10,921 nt of DNA from an uncultured Clostridia bacterium (GTDB taxonomy: Bacteria > Bacillota > Clostridia > Lachnospirales > CAG-274): the NCBI GenBank assembly GCA_946630405.1, contig CAMOYW010000013.1:1-10921 (forward strand), read 5' to 3'. The notes beneath the pieces are model-generated. The model had not been told where the DNA came from, did no database searches, and worked only from the letters and a program-made list of their open reading frames with translations. A program made the position numbers and the translations under genes. Positions 5,363-10,921 of the stretch are shown in pieces (the first letter of the stretch is position 1; the number at the start of each line of letters is the position of its first letter).

Positions 5363-6589
5363 ATGATAAATACAGCGATCATAGGGGGCGGAGCAAGCGG
5401 TCTTATTGCCGCTTTGTCCGCCTCTAAAGAAGGAATTGAAGGCATTACCGTTTTTGAAAGATCCGATAGGGTGGGGAGAAAGATCCTTGCCACGGGTAAC
5501 GGCAGATGCAATTATTCAAATCTAAATTCAAATGAGGCTCATTACCACGGTACAGATAAGAGCTTTGTGACACCTGCTTTAAACGAGTTTACCGTAAATG
5601 ATACGGTAAACTTTTTTAATAATATGGGAGTTTTTCCGAGAGAGGAAGAAAAGGGCAAACTTTACCCGTACAGCCTTCAAGCATCGGGAGTTTTGGACTG
5701 TCTCAGAAATGCCGTTGAAAAAAGCGGTATAGAGGTGCTGACGGGCAAAGAAGTGACCGATATACAAAAAGGTAAGGGGAATTATACCTTGTTTTGCAAG
5801 GATAAGAGCAAATATAAGGCTAAGACCGTTATAGTTGCGGGTGGGGGTTGTGCCTCACCCGTATACGGTACGGACGGGTCGGCATTTGAGCTTTTAAAAG
5901 CACTCGGACATACTCTTATCGAGCCGCATCCCGCGCTTGTTCAGCTTAAAACGGAGTCCGCTCCCATAAGAGGACTTAAGGGTATAAAGATAAATGCAAA
6001 AGCATCGCTTACGGACGGTACTCGTGTGATAGCCGCTTCAAGCGGAGAGGTCTTGTTTACGGACTACGGCCTTTCGGGACCGCCTATATTCGACCTTTCG
6101 GTACATGCGGCAGGGAAAAAGGAACTTTACGTTCTTCTTGATATGATGGATGTATATTCGCCGAAAGACGTGTTTGATATTCTTGAAGGCAGAAAAAGAG
6201 CTTTAAGTGAGCTTACCATGGAAAATTTCTTTGTGGGACTTTTGAATAAAAGGCTCGGAAATCTCATAGCAAGAGCAAGCGGTATAGAAAAGCTTTCCTA
6301 TGCCGTTTCAAAGCTCGATACAAGGCAGCTTTGGGCAATTGCGGGCAATATAAAGGAATATAAGATAAAAATTACGGGAAACAATGGCTTTAAAAATGCT
6401 CAAGCATGCCTGGGAGGGATAGCCACATCCGAGTTTGATGCGAAGACCCTTCAATCTCGTATTTTTGACGGTTTGTTTGCCTGCGGAGAGGTGCTTGACA
6501 TTTGCGGTGACTGCGGTGGCTATAACCTTCAATGGGCATGGTCGAGCGGATATGTTGCAGGCAAAAATGCGGCAAGGCTATGTATATGA
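5363..6589 (+). CDS. YhiN/BaiN-family NAD(P)/FAD-dependent oxidoreductase (COG2081, HI0933-like)
   Basis: A 408-residue flavoprotein, probably cytosolic. The FAD Rossmann motif AIIGGGASGLIAAL (5-18) is followed by the family signature GRKILATGNGRCNYSN (38-53), then GEVLFTDYGLSGPPIFDLS (228-246) and a C-terminal flavin loop with GEVLDICGDCGGYNLQ (375-390). Members include BaiN, implicated in bile acid dehydroxylation in Clostridium scindens; most have no proven substrate, so none is assigned here. The start at 5363 is preferred over an in-frame GTG at 5336, because the Rossmann strand begins right after this Met and the longer form would extend into the LCP gene. Its ribosome binding site is weak (GAG, 7 nt upstream) and it lies 4 nt after the LCP stop, so it may depend on coupling. 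Its stop overlaps the next start as ATGA. Residues 75-86 are encoded by a terminator-like hairpin. Confidence 0.9.
   Translation: MINTAIIGGGASGLIAALSASKEGIEGITVFERSDRVGRKILATGNGRCNYSNLNSNEAHYHGTDKSFVTPALNEFTVNDTVNFFNNMGVFPREEEKGKLYPYSLQASGVLDCLRNAVEKSGIEVLTGKEVTDIQKGKGNYTLFCKDKSKYKAKTVIVAGGGCASPVYGTDGSAFELLKALGHTLIEPHPALVQLKTESAPIRGLKGIKINAKASLTDGTRVIAASSGEVLFTDYGLSGPPIFDLSVHAAGKKELYVLLDMMDVYSPKDVFDILEGRKRALSELTMENFFVGLLNKRLGNLIARASGIEKLSYAVSKLDTRQLWAIAGNIKEYKIKITGNNGFKNAQACLGGIATSEFDAKTLQSRIFDGLFACGEVLDICGDCGGYNLQWAWSSGYVAGKNAARLCI
5586..5617 (+). terminator. Intragenic hairpin plus T-tract resembling an intrinsic terminator
   Basis: AGTTTACCGTA (5586-5596) and TACGGTAAACT (5602-5612) are perfect complements (11 bp, 4 of them G-C) around a 5-nt loop AATGA. 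They are followed directly by six Ts (5612-5617, the first also closing the stem). It lies about 225 nt inside the flavoprotein gene, in the coding direction. It could cause partial termination when translation lags, or it could be a chance product of the codons. Calling it an active terminator is inference. Confidence 0.4.
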
Positions 6590-8154
6590 TTAGATTAAAC
6601 GGAATTAAAATACCTGCGGATAAGACGATAGATGTAAATGTTATCGGCGAATATGCACAAAGGCTTACGGGCATTTCGCTCAAAGAGGTCGTGCCTCACA
6701 GGATATCAATAGATGCACGCAAAAAAGACAATGTTTTTTATTATATATCCGCAAATATAGTTCCCAAAAGGCAAGGGGACATGAAGAGATTGCTTCGCTT
6801 AAAGGGTGTTTCTTGTGTGGAGCCTTTTGTATATACCGTTTCAAAGGCACATCTTGACAAAAGACCCGTAGTGGTGGGATTCGGACCCGCGGGGATGTTT
6901 GCGGCACTTGTGCTTGCAAAGGCGGGAGCATGTCCGATAGTGATAGAGCAGGGAAAGGCGACCGAAGAAAGAACGGCTGATGTGCGTGCCTTTTTTGAAA
7001 AGGCAGAGCTTAATGAGAGAAGCAATGTACAGTTTGGAGAAGGAGGAGCGGGGACCTTTTCGGACGGAAAACTCAACACGGGAATAAAGGACGAAAGGTG
7101 TTCATACGTACTTGATGAGCTTGCTTCTCACGGTGCGCCCGAAAGCATACTGTACGATGCCAAACCGCATATAGGGACGGATAAGCTCAGGCAGACCGTA
7201 GTAAACATCCGAAAAGAGATAATTGCCCTCGGCGGTGAGGTCCGCTTTAATACAAGGCTTACGGGCATCGGAACGGACGGTAAAAGAGTAACATGTGCCG
7301 AAACCGATAACGGCGATATAGAAACAGACGGAATAATTCTTGCCATCGGCCATTCCGCAAGGTCAACTTTTAAAATGCTCACGGAGCTTGGTATAAAAGC
7401 AGAACAAAAGAGCTTTGCCGTGGGGGTAAGGATAGAGCACGAGCAGGGATATATCGACAAAACGCAGTACGGGAAATTTGCAAAATACCTGCCGCCTGCG
7501 GACTATAAGCTTTTTACGCATTTAAAAAGCGGAAGAGGAGTGTATACATTTTGTATGTGCCCCGGAGGAAGTGTTGTGGCTGCGGCAAGCGAAAAGGGCT
7601 GCCTTACCGTAAACGGTATGAGTATGTATTTAAGAGACGGCAAGAATGCCAACTCAGCATTGCTTGTGGGTATAGACCCTTCCGATTTCGGTTCGGGAAA
7701 TGTGCTTGCGGGTATCGAACTGCAACGCAAACTCGAAAGGAATGCTTATGAAGTCGGAGGTGGTGATTATAAAGCGCCCGTGCAAAGTGTGGGAGAGCTT
7801 TTAAACGGCAAATTTAACGGCTGTATCGAACCTACATATCCCATAGGGGTAAAGCATGCGCCGTTTGACGGGATCTTTCCCGAATATATATTGTCGGCAT
7901 TGAAAGACGGGGTAAAAGAACTTGATAATAAACTGCACGGGTTTGCGGATGAAAAAGCCGTGATGACTGCCGTGGAGTCACGCTCGTCATCTCCCGTAAG
8001 AATATTGAGAGATGAAAACTGCCGTTCGCTTTCTTTAGAGGGACTCTACCCCTGCGGAGAGGGCTGCGGCTATGCGGGTGGAATAATGAGTGCCGCAGTG
8101 GACGGAATGAGATGTGCCGAGGCACTTTTAAGAGGAGGAAAAGATGGAATATAA
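6586..8154 (+). CDS. FAD-dependent dehydrogenase of the COG2509 type
   Basis: A 522-residue protein of an uncharacterised flavoprotein family. An N-terminal domain of about 90 residues, starting MIRLNGIKIP, precedes the FAD-binding fold with VVVGFGPAGMFAAL (95-108). Further family patterns are VQFGEGGAGTFSDGKLNTG (148-166), ILAIGHSARSTFKML (251-265), GRGVYTFCMCPGG (317-329) and a C-terminal flavin loop GEGCGYAGGIMSAAVDG (491-507). The substrate is unknown; no membrane segment or export signal is seen. The start at 6586 gives an ATGA overlap with the preceding flavoprotein stop and has AAGG 8 nt upstream. The ATG two codons earlier (6580) would leave only 2 nt of spacing. Its end overlaps the response regulator start by 11 nt, and the regulator's strong ribosome binding site lies inside its last codons. 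Two adjacent coupled flavoproteins suggest a shared redox pathway, which is inference. Confidence 0.88.
   Translation: MIRLNGIKIPADKTIDVNVIGEYAQRLTGISLKEVVPHRISIDARKKDNVFYYISANIVPKRQGDMKRLLRLKGVSCVEPFVYTVSKAHLDKRPVVVGFGPAGMFAALVLAKAGACPIVIEQGKATEERTADVRAFFEKAELNERSNVQFGEGGAGTFSDGKLNTGIKDERCSYVLDELASHGAPESILYDAKPHIGTDKLRQTVVNIRKEIIALGGEVRFNTRLTGIGTDGKRVTCAETDNGDIETDGIILAIGHSARSTFKMLTELGIKAEQKSFAVGVRIEHEQGYIDKTQYGKFAKYLPPADYKLFTHLKSGRGVYTFCMCPGGSVVAAASEKGCLTVNGMSMYLRDGKNANSALLVGIDPSDFGSGNVLAGIELQRKLERNAYEVGGGDYKAPVQSVGELLNGKFNGCIEPTYPIGVKHAPFDGIFPEYILSALKDGVKELDNKLHGFADEKAVMTAVESRSSSPVRILRDENCRSLSLEGLYPCGEGCGYAGGIMSAAVDGMRCAEALLRGGKDGI
8133..8138 (+). promoter_or_regulatory. Strong ribosome binding site for the response regulator
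   Basis: A full-consensus AGGAGG 5 nt before ATG 8144, located inside the end of the upstream flavoprotein gene. It looks stronger than the sites of the other genes in the operon, suggesting high regulator synthesis from the shared transcript. Confidence 0.75.
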
Positions 8155-8836
8155 AATACTTGTTGCGGATGACGATAAAGAAATAAGACAGGTCATAGAG
8201 ATATATCTCACGAACGAGCAGATGAAGGTGTTTACAGCCGCAGACGGAGAGGAGGCACTGAGGATACTCGAAAGCGAAAATGACATACATCTTATAATAA
8301 TGGATCTGATGATGCCCAAAATGGACGGCATACAAGCCATTTTAAAAATAAGAGAGCAAAGAGATATACCAATTATCATACTTTCGGCAAAATCCGAGGA
8401 TAAGGATATAATACTTGGACTTAATATAGGTGCTGATGATTATATTACAAAGCCCTTTAATTTCCTTGAACTGATTGCGAGAGTTAAATCCAATTTAAGA
8501 AGGTATACCAAGTTTTCATCATTCCAGCAGACGGTGGACGAGCTTTTTATAAGAGGTCTTTATCTTAACAAAAAGACCAAAGAGGTCAAAGTCAACGAAA
8601 AGAGCGTAAAGCTCACGCCCATAGAGTTTAAGATACTGCAGCTTCTTATGGAAAATCCCGATGTTATATTTTCCATTGAGGAAATATACGAAAAGGTATG
8701 GAATGAACCCTTTATCAACAGTGAAAATACCGTAGCCGTTCACATAAGACGAATACGGGAAAAAATAGAGGTCAATCCCAAGGAACCTATGTATTTAAAG
8801 GTGGTGTGGGGCATTGGATACAAAATATCAAAATAA
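8144..8836 (+). CDS. OmpR/VanR-type response regulator
   Basis: A 230-residue two-domain transcription regulator. The receiver domain (1-120) has the acidic pair D9/D10 in VADDDKEIR, the phosphoacceptor D54 in IIMDLMMPKMDG, the switch residue S81 in IIILSAKSED, and K103 in DDYITKPF. The C-terminal winged helix (about 130-229) has LTPIEFKILQLLMENP (157-172), ENTVAVHIRRIREKIE (194-209) and the final VVWGIGYKI hairpin. The layout is closest to VanR-like members of the OmpR family. It is expected to be phosphorylated by the histidine kinase encoded next to it, which starts inside its 3' end. It overlaps the upstream flavoprotein gene by 11 nt. Targets cannot be read from the sequence; envelope functions are plausible given the LCP gene upstream and the kinase class, but this is inference. 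Confidence 0.95.
   Translation: MEYKILVADDDKEIRQVIEIYLTNEQMKVFTAADGEEALRILESENDIHLIIMDLMMPKMDGIQAILKIREQRDIPIIILSAKSEDKDIILGLNIGADDYITKPFNFLELIARVKSNLRRYTKFSSFQQTVDELFIRGLYLNKKTKEVKVNEKSVKLTPIEFKILQLLMENPDVIFSIEEIYEKVWNEPFINSENTVAVHIRRIREKIEVNPKEPMYLKVVWGIGYKISK
8798..8804 (+). promoter_or_regulatory. Ribosome binding site fixing a TTG start of the kinase
   Basis: AAGGTGG, inside the response regulator gene, lies 9 nt before TTG 8814. The kinase frame is closed by a TAA at 8796, so TTG 8814 is the main candidate start. The next ATG (8856) would cut off most of the basic N-terminus and part of the first membrane segment. Confidence 0.65.
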
Positions 8837-10921
8837 GATAGCCTGTGTCATTTCGATGATACTGTGCGTCATAATGCTGGGTCTGGCTGTGGCGTGCGCT
8901 TTTGAAAAGCCTTTGGGCTACAATGAAGAGACAGTTTCGTATTTTAAGGATAATACCGAAATAAAAGAAAAGGCTGTCAGGTTTGCTAAAAATCTGCAAA
9001 GATATTATATATATTACGCCAATTTCGATCCCGAACTTGCCGAAGCCAAGTTAAAGGAGATAGATGCGCTTTTGGGCGACAGTATAACATCATCTTCCGT
9101 AGCAAATGCTTTGGAGAGTAACGTTACACAGGCACCCGAAACATTGTATCAAACCGATGTGAGAACGCAAACAAGGGAGCAGCTTACGCAGACGAGGGAG
9201 CATTTAAATGATGCCCTCACCAATTACAATACCATAAACCAGTACATTAAAGCAAATGATGACTTTCATTTTTTGGTGTACAGTTTTTTCCTGAACAGGA
9301 TAATCGATACAAATTCCGAGAACTTTAATACGGAACTTCAGTATGAGTCCATATCCGTAAGCGACAGTCTTTTTGATATGCAGTTTAACGGGCAAGCACT
9401 TAATCAAAGCTTTTTTGAGCATGGACTTAGGTGTTTTATTGCCATACCCGAAAGTACGGGATATGAGATCAAGTTAAATATGGACAGGACAAATTCCGCC
9501 ATAACGTATAATAATGTGTTCTCGTCTTTGTATACGCCCATAGCGCTTGCGGTCGTGGCGGCACTCATAGTGTTTTTACTTGCGGTATTCAATACAAAGA
9601 ATTTGATGTACTACAACGGAGTATTGTATTCTGCATTTGCGGAGCTTCCCGTTTTTGTTAAATTTCCGCTTTTTTGCTTTTTTACAAGTTTTGCTTTTCA
9701 GCGAATATTTGCAAATGAAGCACTTCTCACGAATTTTTTTATTACACAAAACAGCGGGTTTCTGCTTTTGTATATAGCATCCTGCGTTGCTCTTGTGTTT
9801 TTCTATATCATGCTTTCGGAGCATATTGTCAGGCTGATACTTAAGCCTTCCCGTGTCTTTGAGGAAAAGGAGTTCAAGCATTTTCCCGAGGTGTCGGAGG
9901 AGCTAAAGCTTGCATTACATTCCCAAAAGCCCGTTATGACCACTCTTTTGATAATAACGGTGGTATTTATTTCCATAAATATGGTGTCTATATATATCAT
10001 ACTTTTCGGGCTTGGAAATCTATATGTTACCGTGTTGACTTACTTTGCTTTATTGCTGACTCTTTGCGTGCTGAGCATAATTTATAAAGCAATAATATCC
10101 GAGATAAAGCTCAGGTTTTATATTACAGAGCTTTCCGAAGGGCGTATAGAGAGCATACCCACTCAGTACGGCTTGTTTTCAAAATCCATAAACAGACTGA
10201 ACGATATCAACAATAAATTCAGCCAGATAATGAACGAGAGACTTAAAAACGAGAGACTTAAAACAGACCTTATCACAAACGTGTCTCACGACCTTAAAAC
10301 ACCTCTTACATCTATCATAAGCTACGTGGATCTTTTAAAGGCTATGGAAACGGATAATGCCGCAGCTGCAGCCTATATAGACATTATCAAACAAAAGTCC
10401 ACAAGGTTGAAGATCCTTATTGACGATCTGTTTGAAGCATCAAAACTTTCGAGCGGACAGATGACTCTTGAAATAAGACGCTCCGATGTGGTATCCCTGC
10501 TTGAACAAACTCTCGGAGAGCTTGACAACACCATAGAGCAGTCGGGTATCAAGTTCGTGGTCAATACCTGTCAGGCACCTCTTTACATAGATATGGACGG
10601 ACAAAAAATGTGGAGGGTGTTTGATAATCTCATCAATAACATCATCAAATATTCGCCAAAGGATTCAAGGGCTTTTATAGATATGACCGAGGATGAAAGC
10701 GAAGTTTGTATAGTATTTAAAAATGTAGCCAACTACACCATGGATTTCGAGGCGGACGACCTTTTTGAAAGATTTAAAAGAGGTGATAAAGCCAGAACTA
10801 CCGAAGGCTCGGGACTCGGCTTATCTATTGCCAAAAGCATAATAGAACTCCACGGCGGCAAAATGCAAATAGTGACCGACGGCGATCTGTTTAAAATAAT
10901 CATAAGACTGAATAAACCCGT
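8814..10921 (+). CDS. Membrane sensor histidine kinase, VanS-like core (C-terminus cut by window edge)
   Basis: Reading from TTG 8814 the frame stays open to the window end (about 702 codons). Predicted layout: membrane segment 1 (about 10-29); an extracytoplasmic domain (about 30-240) that I do not recognise; membrane segments at about 240-260, 284-300, 314-336, 375-400 and 403-425; a HAMP-like linker (about 439-470) with a helical run NERLKNERLK (474-483). The dimerisation domain contains NVSHDLKTPLTSI with phosphoacceptor H492. The ATPase domain has an N box (FDNLINNIIKYSP, 603-615) and GSGLGLSIAKSI (665-676). The usual DxGxG box is absent; FKNVANYTMDFEADDLFERF (635-654) stands in its place, a form I recall in clostridial VanS-like kinases. 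It overlaps the response regulator by 23 nt, so the pair is probably co-translated. Domains are essentially complete; only the last few residues are missing. The stimulus is unknown. Confidence 0.93.
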   Translation, partial: MDTKYQNKIACVISMILCVIMLGLAVACAFEKPLGYNEETVSYFKDNTEIKEKAVRFAKNLQRYYIYYANFDPELAEAKLKEIDALLGDSITSSSVANALESNVTQAPETLYQTDVRTQTREQLTQTREHLNDALTNYNTINQYIKANDDFHFLVYSFFLNRIIDTNSENFNTELQYESISVSDSLFDMQFNGQALNQSFFEHGLRCFIAIPESTGYEIKLNMDRTNSAITYNNVFSSLYTPIALAVVAALIVFLLAVFNTKNLMYYNGVLYSAFAELPVFVKFPLFCFFTSFAFQRIFANEALLTNFFITQNSGFLLLYIASCVALVFFYIMLSEHIVRLILKPSRVFEEKEFKHFPEVSEELKLALHSQKPVMTTLLIITVVFISINMVSIYIILFGLGNLYVTVLTYFALLLTLCVLSIIYKAIISEIKLRFYITELSEGRIESIPTQYGLFSKSINRLNDINNKFSQIMNERLKNERLKTDLITNVSHDLKTPLTSIISYVDLLKAMETDNAAAAAYIDIIKQKSTRLKILIDDLFEASKLSSGQMTLEIRRSDVVSLLEQTLGELDNTIEQSGIKFVVNTCQAPLYIDMDGQKMWRVFDNLINNIIKYSPKDSRAFIDMTEDESEVCIVFKNVANYTMDFEADDLFERFKRGDKARTTEGSGLGLSIAKSIIELHGGKMQIVTDGDLFKIIIRLNKP
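9165..9206 (+). repeat. Imperfect 21-bp tandem repeat encoding two heptads
   Basis: Units 9165-9185 and 9186-9206 encode TQTREQL and TQTREHL (kinase residues 118-131) in the predicted extracytoplasmic domain. The 7-residue period fits a short amphipathic or coiled-coil helix. The two copies differ mostly at synonymous positions, so this is an old duplication or convergent codon use. Confidence 0.6.
10233..10262 (+). repeat. Exact 15-bp tandem repeat just before the kinase H box
   Basis: AACGAGAGACTTAAA occurs twice head to tail (10233-10247, 10248-10262), encoding NERLK-NERLK (474-483) in the helix entering the dimerisation domain. An ERxKxERxK pattern at this place is, from recall, common in related clostridial kinases. 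The protein pattern is therefore probably ancestral even though the DNA copies are identical. Confidence 0.75.

Noticed and set aside
6987..7005. An 8-bp hairpin (TGCCTTTT/AAAAGGCA with TTG loop) in the second flavoprotein gene
   Set aside because: No T-tract follows it and the stem is mostly A-T; consistent with coding sequence chance.
7832..8335. A 167-codon minus-strand open frame across the flavoprotein-regulator junction
   Set aside because: Shadow of two confident overlapping genes; no recognisable product.
8837..10921. The possibility that the region after the response regulator is non-coding or a broken gene, because no complete frame ends inside the window
   Set aside because: Codon-by-codon reading from 8814 shows no stop up to the window edge and gives an intact kinase core, so the gene is merely cut by the window.

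Overview
The window looks like a chromosomal stretch of a low-to-moderate-GC anaerobic Bacillota, most likely a member of the Clostridia (Oscillospirales or Lachnospirales type). This is inferred from several things: strong AGGAGG-type ribosome binding sites, tightly overlapping genes, a PheB-type ACT protein next to homoserine dehydrogenase, a bacterial glutaminyl-tRNA synthetase, a LytR-CpsA-Psr (LCP) wall protein, and a VanR/VanS-like two-component pair. No tRNA, rRNA, insertion sequence, phage gene or CRISPR array is visible, so this reads as core chromosome rather than an accessory island.

Left part, minus strand (1-1813): an amino-acid operon read leftwards, pheB-like ACT protein -> hom (homoserine dehydrogenase) -> aspartate kinase (cut by the window edge). 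Gaps are 4 and 8 nt, so the genes are probably co-transcribed and translationally coupled. Together they cover the first and third steps of the aspartate family pathway (lysine, threonine, methionine) plus a likely amino-acid-sensing regulator.

Centre (1814-2004): a divergent intergenic region of about 190 bp. It carries one well-formed sigma-A-type promoter in each direction, both with 17-nt spacers, and an AT-rich inverted repeat covering the -35 and upstream region of the minus-strand promoter. The predicted leaders are only about 25-35 nt, so there is no room for a T-box or lysine riboswitch.

Right part, plus strand (2005 to the end): seven genes with gaps of 16 nt or less or with overlaps. 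In order they are a 73-residue CPxC protein of unknown function, glnS, an LCP-family cell-wall ligase, a YhiN/BaiN-type flavoprotein, a COG2509-type FAD-dependent dehydrogenase, an OmpR-family response regulator, and a large membrane sensor histidine kinase that runs off the right edge. No stretch over 300 bases lacks a gene. The whole arm could be one long transcript linking aminoacylation, envelope assembly, two flavoenzymes and envelope sensing.

Most interesting items: (1) a perfect 11-bp hairpin followed by six Ts, inside the first flavoprotein gene, which looks like an intrinsic terminator; (2) the small CPxC gene leading the glnS operon; (3) the flavoprotein pair overlapping a two-component system whose kinase has about six membrane segments and an unrecognised extracytoplasmic domain of about 210 residues; (4) the inverted repeat at the aspartate-pathway promoter. 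I see no clearly new defence or mobile system here.
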